Positions 42,964 to 55,717 of a DNA stretch of 64,000 bases are shown here, piece by piece; the stretch's first letter is position 1; every line of letters begins with the position of its first letter. A model generated the notes under the pieces. That model was not told the DNA's origin. It saw only the letters and a list, made by a program, of their open reading frames with translations, and did not search any database. The position numbers were made by a program, and so were the translations under genes. Source of the DNA: Lotus japonicus. Lineage: Eukaryota; Streptophyta; Magnoliopsida; Fabales; Fabaceae. The stretch covers positions 20,226,150 through 20,290,149 of the forward strand of contig NC_080042.1 in the NCBI RefSeq assembly GCF_012489685.1, given 5' to 3'.

Positions 42964-43021
42964 GCAAGTTCTGATTACCACACCTAACAGTGTTCAGTGA
43001 TCCGGGCCGGTGTGAAAAACA

Positions 43022-44724
43022 ATGACTGCCACCACCAGTGAAACTCAAAGAGATGGTTACAATGCAAAGCCTCCTATGTTCGATGGTCAAAGGTTCGAAT
43101 ATTGGAAAGATAGACTGGAAAGTTTCTTTCTGGGTTTCGATGCAGATCTCTGGGATATTATTGTGGATGGCTACGAGCGTCCAGTTGATGCAGATGGCAA
43201 GAAGATCCCAAGGTCAGAGATGACTGCAGATCAAAAGAAGCTGTACTCACAACATCACAAAGCAAGAGCAATTCTTCTAAGTGCTATTTCCTATGAAGAG
43301 TACCAGAAGATTACAGATCGTGAGTTTGCAAAAGGCATTTTCGAATCTCTGAAGATGTCTCATGAAGGAAACAAGAAAGTCAAAGAATCAAAGGCATTGT
43401 CTTTGATCCAAAAGTATGAATCCTTCATCATGGAGCCAAATGAGTCCATTGAAGAAATGTTCTCCAGATTTCAGTTGCTTGTAGCTGGCATACGACCTCT
43501 CAACAAGAGCTACACAACAAAAGATCATGTCATAAGGGTCATCAGGTGTCTTCCTGAAAGTTGGATGCCTTTGGTGACTTCAATAGAGCTCACGAGAGAC
43601 GTTGAGAATATGAGTTTAGAAGAACTCATCAGCATTTTGAAATGCCATGAGCTGAAGCGCTCAGAGATGCAAGATCTGAGGAAAAAGTCCATAGCCTTGA
43701 AATCCAAATCTGAAAAGGCTAAGGTTGAGAAGTCAAAAGCTCTTCAAGCTGAAGAAGAGGAATCTGAAGAAGCATCAGAAGATTCTGATGAAGATGAGCT
43801 GACTCTGATCTCCAAGAGACTCAATCGCATCTGGAAGCACAGGCAGAGCAAATACAAAGGCTCTGGAAAGGCAAAAGGAAAGTCTGAATCCTCAGGTCAG
43901 AAGAAGTCCTCGCTTAAGGAAGTCACATGCTTTGAGTGAAAAGAATCAGGGCACTACAAAAGTGACTGTCCAAGATTGAAGAAGGACAAGAAGCCAAAGA
44001 AGCAGTTCAAGACGAAGAAGAGTCTGATGGTGACATTTGATGAATCAGAGTCAGAGGATGTTGACTCTGATGGTGAAGTCCAAGGACTCATGGCTATTGT
44101 CAAAGACAAGGAAGCAGAGTCAAAGGAAGCTGTTGACTCTGACTCAGAATCAGAAGGAGATCCTAACTCAGACGATGAAAATGAGGTATTCGCTTCTTTC
44201 TCTACCTCTGAACTGAAACATGCATTGTCTGATATTATGGATAAGTATAACTCCTTATTGTCTAAGCATAAGAAGCTGAAAAAGAACTTATCTGCTGTTT
44301 CCAAGACTCCTTCTGAACATGAGAAAATTATTTCTGATTTGAAAAATGATAATCATGCCTTGATCAATTCTAACTCTGTGCTTAAGAACCAAATTGCTAA
44401 GTTAGAAGAAATTGTTGCATGTGATGCCTCTGATTGTAGAAATGAATCTAAGTATGAAAAGTCTTTTCAAAGATTCCTAGCTAAAAGCGTGGATAGAAGC
44501 TTAATGGCTTCAATGATCTATGGCGTAAGCAGAAATGGAATGCATGGCATTGGCTATTCTAAACCAATTAGAAATGAGCCCTCTATGTCTAAAGCTAAAT
44601 CCTTATATGAATGCTTTGCTCCCTCTGGTACCATATTGCCTGATCCTGTACCTGCTAAAGTTGCTAAAAACCCTCTTAAAAAGGGATCTTTCTCTATGAC
44701 TAAATATCATGCAAATATTCCTTT
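43022..44724 (+). pseudogene. gag: Sirevirus gag, first copy, stopped in the zinc knuckle
   Basis: Ty1/copia Gag of the SIRE1/Maximus type. ATG at 43022; UBN2-type capsid domain (PPMFDGQRFEYWKDRLESFF near residue 20); Glu/Ser-rich linker; then one CCHC knuckle. A TGA at 43937-43939 replaces the second cysteine of the knuckle, ending the protein at 305 residues. The second copy has TGC there. Past the stop the frame continues open to 44724: Lys-rich, then acidic, then a coiled-coil-like stretch (KYNSLLSKHKKLKKN), the long C-terminal region typical of sirevirus Gags. It then runs into LTR sequence. Protease, integrase, RT and RNase H are not present. Confidence 0.85.
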
Positions 44725-44784
44725 AAAACGTTATTCAAACCCCCCCTTTCTACCGTTTTTCATACCTTCAATTGGTATCAGAGC
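44725..44784 (+). mobile_element. Duplicated sirevirus LTR end and primer site
   Basis: The last 46 bases of the LTR (44725-44770) and a second TGGTATCAGAGC (44773-44784) are fused directly to the tail of the first gag. The junction is abrupt at aaaacg and the rest of the LTR is missing. Confidence 0.88.
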
Positions 44785-44842
44785 GCAAGTTCTGATTACC
44801 ACACCTAACAGTGTTCAGTGATCCGGGCCGGTGTGAAAAACA

Positions 44843-45932
44843 ATGGCTGCCACCACCAGTGAAACTCAAAGAGATGGTTACAATGCAAAGCCTCCTATGT
44901 TCGACGGTCAAAGGTTCGAATATTGGAAAGATAGACTAGAAAGTTTCTTTCTGGGTTTCTATGCAGATCTCTGGGATATTATTGTGGATGGCTACGAGCG
45001 TCTTGTTGATGCAGATGGCAAGAAGATCCCAAGGTCAGAGATGACTGCAGATCAAAAGAAGCTGTACTCACAACATCACAAAGCAAGAGCAATTCTTCTA
45101 AGTGCTATTTCCTATGAAGAGTACCAGAAGATTACAGATCGTGAGTTTGCGAAAGGCATTTTTGAATCTCTGAAGATGTCTCATGAAGGAAACAAGAAAG
45201 TCAAAGAATCAAAGGCATTGTCTTTGATCCAAAAGTATGAATCCTTCATCATGGAGCCAAATGAGTCCATTGAAGAAATGTTCTCCAGATTTCAGTTGCT
45301 TGTAGCTGGCATACGACCTCTCAACAAGAGCTACACAACAAAAGATCATGTCATAAGGGTCATCAGGTGTCTTCCTGAAAGTTGGATGCCTTTAGTTACT
45401 TCAATAGAGCTCACGAGAGATGTTGAGAATATGAGTTTAGAAGAACTCATCAGCATTTTGAAATGCCATGAGCTGAAGCGCTCAGAGATGCAAGATCTGA
45501 GGAAAAAGTCCATAGCCTTGAAATCTAAATCTGAAAAGGCTAAGGCTGAGAAGTCAAAAGCTCTTCAAGCTGAAGAAGAGGAATCTGAAGAAGCATCAGA
45601 AGATTCTGATGAAGATGAGCTGACTCTGATCTCCAAGAGACTCAACCGCATCTGGAAGCACAGGCAGAGCAAATACAAAGGCTCTGGAAAGGCAAAAGGA
45701 AAGTCTGAATCCTCAGGTCAGAAGAAGTCCTCACTTAAGGAAGTCACATGCTTTGAGTGCAAAGAATCAGGGCACTACAAAAGTGACTGTCCAAAGTTGA
45801 AGAAGGACAAGAAGCCAAAGAAGCACTTCAAGACAAAGAAGAGTCTGATGGTGACATTTGATGAATCAGAGTCAGAGGATGTTGACTCTGATGGTGAAGT
45901 CCAAGGACTCATGGCTATTGTCAAAGACAAAG
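44843..45932 (+). pseudogene. gag: Sirevirus gag, second copy, cut by element B
   Basis: Nearly identical to the first copy (a handful of substitutions in about 1.1 kb), with the same leader and ATG context. The UBN2-type domain and the complete knuckle CFECKESGHYKSDC are open. The frame is then ended by element B at 45933, about 360 residues in and before the C-terminal region seen in the first copy. The gag was intact at this point until B arrived. It lies 119 bases downstream of the tail of gag copy 1. Confidence 0.85.
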
Positions 45933-48900
45933 TGTAACACCCCGATTTCGGTGGCGTCACTTTAGTAACCAAAAGTAAACTTAATGCGGAAAAACGTGAA
46001 TATTTTTTTTTTTTGATAATAACTAAGACAAGACTGAAATAAATAAAACCCAAATGCGAAAAGCAATAAAACTAATATACAAAATATATAACAGCCCCCG
46101 CTGTAAGTAGCAACCTCGTCACGAGTAAACCTCCAGTGACGGGTAATAGAAGAGTAGCGCCCGTAGGCAAAAGTACAAACCAAAAGAAAAGGTTAAGTGT
46201 CCGCAACACTATCCCTCAAAATGAGAATAAGCTGGCCCATCGGCCTGAAACAAGACTTCCTAAGTCCAACCAACTCTCTGTGATTCCCGTAACGAAACCA
46301 CACAAAAGCTATAGGTGGGAAACTACCCTGTCCCGAATGAAACAAATGATGTTCAGAGCTAAGACTCTACTCCTACACTAATCCCATCTCGAGGAGCTCA
46401 CACTAACACTCAATCCTACATGCTAGCGTGATCGTCGTCCGAATCTGAATCCAGAACGACTAAGTCTAGGTACATCCTCCGTCCTCCGCTCGCTATCGCG
46501 ATGCGCTCCTGTTCCAGCATCCCAACTCTAGTTTCCTCCGAAGGGTGAACCGTCGTGAACTAGTCCGCCAAAGACATCTGACAAAGGGCGTTTGTTCGCC
46601 AAAGCACACACAGAAGACGCGAGGGTCAACTCCAAAGAATTATGTAAATAATAGCAAGGATAGATACAGATAATAGGATAGCCACTTAGGCTTTTAGCTA
46701 GGGATAACATCCTATGATGAATATAAACGACGATAAATCACAGTTAACATGCCTCAAATAGAATTAACAAGTATCAAACACACTCATCACTAAGTCAGTA
46801 TGCATGTTGCATGAAATGATATGCAGGTTAACCCAGTTAACCACATGCATTCCGGAAAGGGATGGACATCAAACGGATCAGCCCTAACACCAGCCACGGT
46901 GGAACCATTTCGGCCCGCGTGCCTCTTACACCACACAAAGTTAGCCAGATCAGCAGTAAACCCGTAGGTCTGCCATTTCGGTCTGCTACAAGAGACGTCT
47001 ACAAACGCTCTACCACGGCATTCCGGGTCTTATGACCATTTTGGAAACCGACGAGGTCCAGAGTACGTCCTCTGTTAATACCTCATTAATGTTGCATGAA
47101 TGCAAGATGATTAGTCAATCAACGTCTCCGATCTCACTCGACACGTCGCCACGTGTTCTAGCTAAATTAATGTCCCTAAGGTAAAGTCGATTCTGCGACA
47201 AAAGACACACTTCACAACAACACATAGCTGCTCCAACAGCACAACAACAAACGCTGCTCCAACAGCACAACAACAAACGCTGCTCCAACAGCACAACAAA
47301 CAAACGCTGCTCCAACAGCACAACAACAAACGCTGCTCCAACAGCACGACAACAAACGCTGCTCCAACAGCACAACAACAAACGCTACACTTGGATCCGA
47401 CGACACTCCTCGTTTTTCCAAAACTATGATTTGACTTCCAATGCCTTCCTTCGAGGTTGTTATCATTACTTAAAGATTTTGAGGTTATTTAAGGTCTTAT
47501 GAATTTTCTTTATAAAATAGATTCCATTTTGTCTTATCGCAAGTCTTATACATTTTCAGGATCTCCCAATCCCAAGTCGCTTCCAGAGGATGTCTCGATC
47601 CACTAAACAAAATTAAGGCCCGAACCTCGTTCGTCCTATCAAACTTTCTCAAAACTCTCAAAATAAAATCGGCATGACCTGCCCGCTATTCTCACCATTC
47701 AGAATCTCAGATTCCAGTACAGAGCATATTTAAATCATCACAATCAAACAACATGTCATATATCAATAAATCGCATCATAAACACTTAGCACTTAGCATA
47801 TAAAGCATGCACCACACATCCTAGATTACCCACATAGCACATAGCATGTAAGACAATCTCAAAAACATTCAGTAGATGAATCATCTACATTGTCAGCCGA
47901 AGCCTCAGAAAACATTTTCCAATCACACACAATCCAGTGCATAAACAGTAAACAATGTCGAAACATCGACCCTAGGCATTAACTAGAGATTCAGTGAGAA
48001 GCCCTCACCTGCAGATTCTCCAGGACGATCTCCTAACACTTGTTCACAATCAAAGGCTTGCTCCTCTGGGAATTCCTCAAAATCACCTTTAGAGCAAAAC
48101 CACAGAAATACTATCAGAATCTATCGAAAACTAAGCTATCGATACTTCCTAAGGTTACTCGAAGTAATCTATACCCTAAGGTACGATAATCTAGCGCGAA
48201 AAGACAAGTTTTCGGAAAAGGAAATTTTCCTCCTCCTCCCCTATAGGGCTCGGCCACTTTTGGTAATTGTGGGGCTCGATTTTTCTTCGATCAAACTTGG
48301 TTCCTATGCTATCATAAGCCGTAACTAAGGGTATTCTGTCGCAGGGGTATTTTGGTCATGAAATCCCAAAAACCAAATTTTGCAGGGACGTTACCAACGG
48401 CGTTTATGACAACTAATCCTACTAGCACTAAGCTAAGGCGATAGTTTTCAGCCTAAAGGTTGAAGCTTTACTCCAAAAACTCCAAAAATGGGTATTTTAG
48501 GCTAAAATTGATTCCGGCGGAATTCCGGCGACATAACGGAAAATCTAATCCGGCAGAAGTGATCTTGGGCACATAAAGAAGAGGTTTAGAATCAGAAATG
48601 AAAGATTCAGGATAGTTTTGCAAAAACCCATAAACTATCAGCTCAGAAAACTCTACAGAAAAGCTATGGAAAAAGCGATCAGAGGTAAGGATTAGCGACT
48701 ATACCTCGAAGCCTTGAAGTAGCAACTGATTGATCGACGATCAAGCAAACGATGAAGAAAATATTCTCTTCTCCCTCCCTTGTAGAACTCGCGGCCTTGA
48801 TGAAGAAAATGGAGGAAAATTTGAGTTTTTCTTCCTTTCTTTGCTATATATAAAGGTTGGAAATTCGCGGGAAAATGAAAGTTTCGCGAATCTAATTTTT

Positions 48901-49558
48901 CCGGCGTCATACTCCGTGAATTAATAGATATGTTTTGGCGAAAGAATTCCAAAACTAAAATGAGGTCTCTTTGTATTTTTGGCAACTAAAGCATATTCGG
49001 TATAAAACTATTTTACCCGATAAGTTGCTTTTTGCATCGAATGTCGGAATGGAAAACTTCCTTCGGAAGAAAGATTGAAATCATCAAGAGAAATGGGTGT
49101 ACGCGTGTAGAATATTCATTTGAAGCTCTGAATAGAAAAAGTCCCCATAGTCGGGTGATTCTAGGGTTTTGAAATACTAGGGATTCGGTTTCGGCAAACT
49201 TCCGATGATTGGAATCGGACGTTCGTAGATCCTAGAGTTTCGCCTCGAAACGATTGTGATATATGGAAAAAGAGAAGTTCTAACATTTCTCTGAAGATTT
49301 TTGGAATTAACTTCCATCGTGCCTAAAAGTGAAAATTAGCTATATACTAGGGTTTCTGACCTAGGTTAAGCGTATAACGATCGTACTATAACTTTTATCG
49401 ATCATGATGTAATCCTTTGACTTTTCCTGAACTTTCTCCTTCATAAATTTATTTCATTTGGTAAACTCTAGTTCAGGTTTCCCTTCACAATACATCAACC
49501 CTAATCGTAAATGGAAATCTCTTCCACTGATCCTAAGCTTAAAATCTCGGGTCTTACA
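45933..49558 (-). mobile_element. 3' LTR of element B (3626 bp)
   Basis: Minus strand TGTAAGACCC (49558) to GGTGTTACA (45933). TATA box TATATATA at 48845-48852. A CAG|GTGAGG donor-like site lies near 48005-48013. It has a 26-bp minisatellite at 47226-47390. Confidence 0.9.
47226..47390 (-). repeat. 26-bp minisatellite in the B LTR, six units
   Basis: Six units of gctgctccaacagcac plus an acaacaaac spacer. On the minus strand each gives GCTGT-tgga-GCAGC, a 5-bp stem with a closing G-U pair and a four-base loop. Confidence 0.88.
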
Positions 49559-49570
49559 TTACTACCCTCC
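49559..49570 (-). other. Polypurine tract of element B
   Basis: Minus strand GGAGGGTAGTAA against the 3' LTR. Confidence 0.85.
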
Positions 49571-50414
49571 AAAAAGAAAGTTTCGTCCTCAAAACTTAAG
49601 GGTCAGTAATAGTTCTGGATATTATTCCTTGATCTTTTCCTCTAACTCTCTGTTGTCCGGTTCGACCACTTGCGTCGGTTCTCCGTTGGAAATTATATTT
49701 GTTTGTATTCGTGCAATCGCACAACCTTAACCACATGCTCCTTTTTCTTTTGTTCGTCCAAAATACTGATTAGAAACTCGGTACATTTCCATGTTCCGAA
49801 ATGAATGCTCAACTTGTCCTCGAGATGTTCACCCATGATCCAAAATTCAACTCGATCGCTTGGTAACTCCTAGACGAACTATTCCATTGGAATCTACTAG
49901 TCCATTAACGTCACTTCCAACTTCGTGATTATCATCACTCGCACCATGAAATCGATCTTCTACTTAGTCACCATTCAAATTAAAACTCGACTTGAGTCTT
50001 AATACCTTGTGCATCACAAGACTCATCCCCTTAATCATAAATTCATCCACCACTCATAAGCTAAACATCCTCTTAATATCCAACAATCCATTATTGTCGT
50101 CTTCGTCCTCAAGACCTTCCTTACTCAAACCAATTTAACTTACTGCAATCCTTAACACTTCACACAAGTAAGGTCTCATCCCCTAGAAGATCAAATCATA
50201 ACTATACCTCAATGGACTTAACTAGTCATCTTATCATCCCATCCTTCAACTTTCTGAGGTTTAACTACAATCGTAAATATTAACACCGCTAAATCTCTGA
50301 TTCGTACATGATTTTTCAACTCCTCAAGTCAATCTTAATCATAGGATTCTTATTCAACTGAGCGAAATTCACTTGCTAAATCTATCAAGCATCACCGAAA
50401 TCCATAACAAAGTT
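49571..50414 (-). other. Interior of element B, part next to the 3' LTR, with chromodomain scrap
   Basis: On the minus strand near 49680-49600 a short ELEEKIKE stretch followed by a stop and YPELL is all that is left of the chromodomain; its first half is deleted. The rest is non-coding and matches interiors of A, C and D in patches. Confidence 0.6.
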
Positions 50415-51138
50415 CCATTTGTAAGACCCAAGTTTTAAGCTTATGCTAAGTGAATAAACTTCCTATTCACGATTAGGGTTGATGTATCGTGAAAGGAAAA
50501 CCTGAACAAGAGTTTACTAAATGGAATAAATTATGAAGGAGGGAGTTCAGGAAAAGTCATAGGATTGTATCGAAGTCGATTTAAGTTATAGCACGACTAA
50601 TATTCGCTTTAAAACCTAGGACAAGAACCTTAGAAAATCAAACTATGTTCCACCCTTGGAACACTGTAGGAATTTAGTCCAAAAATCTTCAGAGAAATGT
50701 TAGAACTTCTCTTTTTCCATATATAACAATCGTTTCGAGGCGAAACTCTAGGATCTACGAACGTCCGATTCCAATCATCGGAAGTTTGCCGAAACAGAAT
50801 CACTGATAGTTCAGAAACCCTAAAATCAACGGACGATGAAGACTTTTTATATTCGGAGCATCAAATAAAGATTTCATCCGCGAACGCCCACTCTAATTGA
50901 CGTTCCAGATCTTTCTTCAGAAGGAAGTTTCTGCATCCGAGGTCAAAATCATAAAGTGCATAAAGTGCATTTTAAGCCGGTACACATTAAAAACAAGCCT
51001 CGAAAACCAAAAATCATACTGATATTTCTTTGGAGAATTAGAAGATTCAGCGGGAAGAATATCGTGTCTAATATACGTTGGAATCAGTAGGAAAAATCGG
51101 AATCGCGAAATTCTCATTTTTCCGCATTTTCCATTTCC

Positions 51139-51146
51139 TATATATA
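51139..51146 (+). promoter_or_regulatory. TATA box in the C 5' LTR
   Basis: TATATATA in CCTATATATAGT, 720 bp into the LTR. The copy in the 3' LTR is at 57832-57839. Confidence 0.6.
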
Positions 51147-52030
51147 GTATATGAAAGAAAAAAGAAAAAAACAACAAAAAAATCACAACACACACACGGC
51201 CGAAGCTTCAAGAGGAGGAAAAGGAAGAAAAGTGATTTTGCCAATTCTTGACCGATCGTCGTTCCGTTCGTTGCTACGCGTAGGCCTCGAGGTACTGATG
51301 CTTTTCCTTACCTCTGATCGCTTTTTCCATAGCTTTTCTCTAGGTATTTCTGTGCTCATAGTTTTGAGGTTTTTGCAAAACTATCCTGAATATCTCATTT
51401 TTGATTCTAAACATCTTCCCTACATTCTTCTGAGTATGTTTAGCTAATAATACTCCGCCGATTCTCGAAAAACTACCGTCGAGTTTCAATTCTGGTGAAA
51501 ATACCCATTTTGGGGCAAAGCTTCGTCCTTTGGGCTGAAAACTATCGCCTTAGCTTAGTGCTAGTAGGATTAGTTGTCATAAACGTCTTTGGTGACGTCC
51601 CCATCCAATTTGCTTTTTGAAATTTCAGTTTTGAATTTCTGAGCTAAAAATAATGACCAAAATACCCCTGCGACAATTTTTGATCCGATAATTTTTCCGA
51701 GTTTAGAATACCCTTAGTTACGGCTAATGATAGCATAGGAACCAAGTTTGATCGAAGAAAAATCGAGTCCCCTAATTACCTAAAATGGCCGAGCCTATAG
51801 AGGGGGGAGGAGGAAAATTTCCTTTTCCGAAAACTTGTCCTTTCGCGCTAGATTATCGTACCTCGGAGTATGAACTACTTCGAGTAACCTTAGTAAGTAT
51901 CGATAGCTTAGTTTTCGATAGATTCTGATAGTATTTCTGTGGTTTTGCTCTAAAGGTGATTTTGAGGAATTCCCAGAGGAGCAAGGCGTTGGTTGTGAGG
52001 AAGAGTTTGAAGTTCACCCTGGAGAATCTA

Positions 52031-52038
52031 CAGGTGAG
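52031..52038 (+). promoter_or_regulatory. Donor-like site in the C 5' LTR
   Basis: CAG|GTGAGGG, matching the B LTR exactly and the A and N sites in position. Confidence 0.4.
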
Positions 52039-52690
52039 GGCTTCTCACTGATTCTCTAGTTAATGCTTAGGGTCGATGCTTTCGACATTGTTTACTGTTT
52101 ATGCACTTGTTTGTGTTTGATTGGAAAATGTTTTCTGAGGCTTCGGCTGACAATGTAGATGATGCATCTACTACTATGTTTTTGAGATTGACTTACATGC
52201 TATGTGCTATGTGGGTAATATAGGATGTGTGATGCATGCCTTATATGCTAAGTGCTATGTGGTTATTGCTTAATATGTTGATATATGACATGTTGAATGA
52301 TTGTGCTGAGTTAATTATGCTTTTGCAATGAAATCTGAGATTCTGTATAGTGAGAATTGCGGGCAGGTCATGCCGATTTTATTTTGAGAGTTTTGAGAAA
52401 GCTTGATGGGACGAACGAGGTTCGGGCCTTGTTTTTGTTTAGTGGATCGAGACATTCTCTGGAAGTGATTTGGGATTGGGAGATCCTGAAAATGTATAAG
52501 ATTTGCGATAAGACAAAAGGGAATCTATTTTATAAGGAAAACTCATAAGACCTTAAATAACCTCTAAATCTTTACGTAATGATAACAATCTCGAAGGAAG
52601 GCGTTGGAAGTCAAATCTTAGTTTTGGAAAACGAGAAGTGTCGTCGGATCCCAGCGTTGAGAAAGTTGAGAGATTTTGAGTATGTAGATT

Positions 52691-52780
52691 TTGTTGTGCT
52701 GTTGGAGCAGCTATGGTTCTTGTGCTGTTGGAGCAGCTGTGTTGAGTATGTTGATGCTCTTGTGCTGTTGGAGCAGCTAT
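52691..52780 (+). repeat. Hairpin repeats in the C LTR, three units
   Basis: Three copies of GCTGT-tgga-GCAGC (first at 52698-52711) with variable spacers. The same unit forms the six-copy array of B on its sense strand. A second set lies at about 59385-59475 in the 3' LTR. Confidence 0.75.
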
Positions 52781-54235
52781 ATGTTGTTGGGCTATCCTGG
52801 GGATAAGTCCCGGAAAATGATAGTTTCCGAGTATGTGATACTCTTGCTCGTTGAGCAGTTTTGACCATCGGATTGAGATGAGTCGGATGATTTGGAGATC
52901 ATCATGAGTTATGTGTTGTTGTGAAGTGTGTCTTTTGTCGCAGAATCGACTTTACCTTAGGGTAAGCTTTTAGAGACTTTAATTTACCTAGAACACGTGG
53001 CGACGTGTCGAGTGAGATCGGAGACGTTGTTTGACTAATCATCCTGCATTCATGCAACATTAATGAGGTATTAACACAGGACGTACTCTGGACCTCGTCG
53101 GTTTCCAAAATGGTCATAAGACCCGGAATGCCGTGTAAGAGCGTTTGTAGACGTCTCTTGTAGCAGACCGAAATGGCAGACCTACGGGTTACGGCTGATC
53201 TGACTACCGCTGTTGTTGGAGTAAAAGGCACGCGGGCCGAAATGGTCCCACCGTGGCTGGTGCTAGGGCTGATCCGTTGATGTCCATCCGTTCCGGAATG
53301 CATATTGGTTGACTGGGTTAACCTGCATTGCATATCATGCAACATGCATACTAATTTAGTTGTCGAATGTGATTGTTATTTGTTAATCCTATTTGGAACA
53401 TGTTAATTGTTATTATTGCTGTTATGTTCATTATGGAATGTGCAACCCTAGGATGTTATCCCTAGTTATAAGCCTATGTGGCTATTCTATTATCTGTATC
53501 TATCGGTGCTATTATTTACATAATTCTTTGGAGTTGACCCTCGCGTCTTCTGTGTGTGCTTTGGCGGACAAACGCCCATTGTCAGATGTCTTTGGCGGGC
53601 TGGTTCACGACGGTTCACCCTTCGGGGGGAACTAGGGTTGAGATGCTGGAACAGGAGCGCATCGCGGCAGCGAGAGGAGGACGGATGGTGTACATAGACT
53701 AGGTCGTTCTGGATTTCGAATTCGAACGACGATCATGCTAGCATGTAGGATTGAGTGTTAGTGTGAGCTCCTCGAGATGGGATTAGTGTAGGAGTAGAGT
53801 CTTAGCTCTGAACATCATTTGTTTTCTTTGGGAACAGGGTAGTTTCCCGCCGATAGCTTTTTGTGTGGTTTCCTTACGGGAATCACAGAGAGTTGGTTGG
53901 ACTTAGGAGGTCTTGTTTCAAGCCGATGGGCCAGCTCATTCTCAGTTTTGAGGGATGGTGTTGCGGACACTTCACCCTTTTCATTTGGTTTGTATATATT
54001 GCCTACGGGCGCTACACTTTCTCTTTTCCGTCACTGGAGGTTTACTCGTGACGTGGTTAGTTACTTACAGCGGGGGCTGTATTATATATTGCATATTAGT
54101 TCTGTTGTCTTTCGCAATTGCGTTTATTTAATTCAGTCTTGTCTAGTTATTATCAAAAATAATATTCACGTTTTTCCGCATTAAGTTTCTTTTTGGTTAC
54201 TAAAGTGACGCCACCGAAATCGGGGTGTTACATTG

Positions 54236-54247
54236 TGGTATCAGAGC
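54236..54247 (+). other. Primer-binding site of element C
   Basis: TGGTATCAGAGC, three bases after the 5' LTR. Confidence 0.92.
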
Positions 54248-54414
54248 TTGTCGAGTCTTTCGGGAGTCTTTGGGGAATAGGTCTTCTGTGCTAGGTTGTG
54301 TGACTCTGCAAAGAGTGAAAATTGATTGTCTGCAAGCGATTTTTCGCTTAGAATTGATTGAAGTTATTGCTTAATCATATTGTATAGTCATGCTAAATGC
54401 TATCTTATGATTAG

Positions 54415-54438
54415 TACTAACTGTTTGTTTAACTAGAG
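54415..54438 (+). promoter_or_regulatory. TACTAAC box and weak acceptor before gag in element C
   Basis: TACTAAC (54415-54421) is kept, but the acceptor reads AACTAGAG instead of AACTTAACAG and ends three bases before the gag ATG at 54442. Confidence 0.35.
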
Positions 54439-54441
54439 AAC

Positions 54442-55717
54442 ATGGTGAACTCTAACCAACTTGCTGAGATGGTGGCCACTTTGGTCCAAGCAATGACTGT
54501 ACAGACGAATGACAATGCACATAGGCGTGCTACTGAAGATACACGCGAGCTACACCGGCTCCAGAGAGAAGCAGCCCTGGACCAGAACAGGGGACTGAAT
54601 GATTTCAGAAGGCAGGATCCACCCAAGTTCACGGGTGGGACTGACCCGGACAATGCGGATCTGTGGATCCAAGAAATTGAGAAGATTTTCGAAGTACTGC
54701 AGACTGCTAAAGGGGCTAAGGTGGGCCTGGCAACTTATCTGCTGTTGGGCGATGCTGAGTACTGGTGCAGGGGTACCAGAGGAATTATGGGAGCTAACCA
54801 TGAAGAAGTGAATTGGAACTCTTTCCGTGCTGCATTTCTAGAGAAGTACTTTCCAACTAGCGCTCGAGACGAGCGGGAGGCACAATTTCTGACCCTTTGT
54901 CAAGGGAGCATGACCGTACCTGAGTATGCTTCCAAGCTGGAATCATTGGCTAAGCACTTCCAGTTTTTCAACAACCATGTTGATGAACGCTACATGTGTA
55001 AGCGGTTTCTGAATGGGCTGAGAGCAGACATCGAGGATTCAGTGAGGCCATTGGGGATTATGCGATTTCAAGCTTTGGTGGAGAAGGCCACAGAGGTGGA
55101 GCTGATGAAAAAATAGAAGGATGAATAGAACAGGAATTGGGGGACCGATGTGGTCGAGCTCCCAAGACAACCTTGGAAAAGGAAAGTTTCAGATGAAGAA
55201 GCCTTATCAGCGCCCAATGGGGGAAGGATATACCCTAGGACAGTACAAACCGATGACCATTGCTACTGGAGGTGCAGGGAATCGAGTCGGCAACACAGAT
55301 GTGACATGTTTCAGGTGTGGGAAGACTGGACATTTCGCTGACAAGTGCCCAGCGAATGGACCAAGATGCTTTAATTGCAACCGAGTGGGACATCTAGCTG
55401 TGGATTGTAAGGCGCCCAAGAGGGAGCCATCTGTTAACACTGCAAGGGGAAAGCGCCTCACTACCAGGGGAAGAGTTTATATCATGGACGGAGAAGGATC
55501 GGAAAAGTTAGCCAGAGGAGAGCGCAAGAACGACGGTAACCTTCTAACCATTCTTTCTCATTTTAGTATAATGCGCTCCATTACTCTCGTAGCGCATGCA
55601 ACACACCTATCTTACTTATATTGTTTAAGCTTTGACCTTATAGTTATTACACCTATTAAGACTTTATTTGACTGTTGCTCGTGTTTAAACTATAGAAGTA
55701 CACGAGGTTTAGAATAA
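54442..55717 (+). pseudogene. gag: Gag of element C, one-base frameshift between capsid and zinc knuckles
   Basis: Same Gag as element A. The capsid domain is read from ATG 54442. In a run of A (55107-55112) one extra A shifts the frame and creates TAG at 55114-55116, ending the protein at 224 residues just after ELMKK. The zinc-knuckle part continues in another frame from 55121 (CFRCGKTGHFADKC, CFNCNRVGHLAVDC) to 55717. One conserved tryptophan of the capsid EYWW motif is cysteine. So this copy makes no complete Gag, though the LTRs show it moved recently. Confidence 0.85.

Larger units (their letters stand above)
50420..54232 (+). mobile_element. 5' LTR of element C (3813 bp)
   Basis: TGTAAGACCC to GGTGTTACA. 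It carries TATA box, donor-like site (52034) and hairpin minisatellite (52691-52780). The stretch 52910-53740 matches the B LTR (complement), so C and B share a leader subtype different from A and N. Confidence 0.92.

Noticed and set aside
52902..53345. 147-codon minus-strand frame in the C LTR, repeated at 59596-60039
   Set aside because: LTR sequence, antisense to the element, no domain; the open frame is identical in the two LTRs only because the LTRs are nearly identical.
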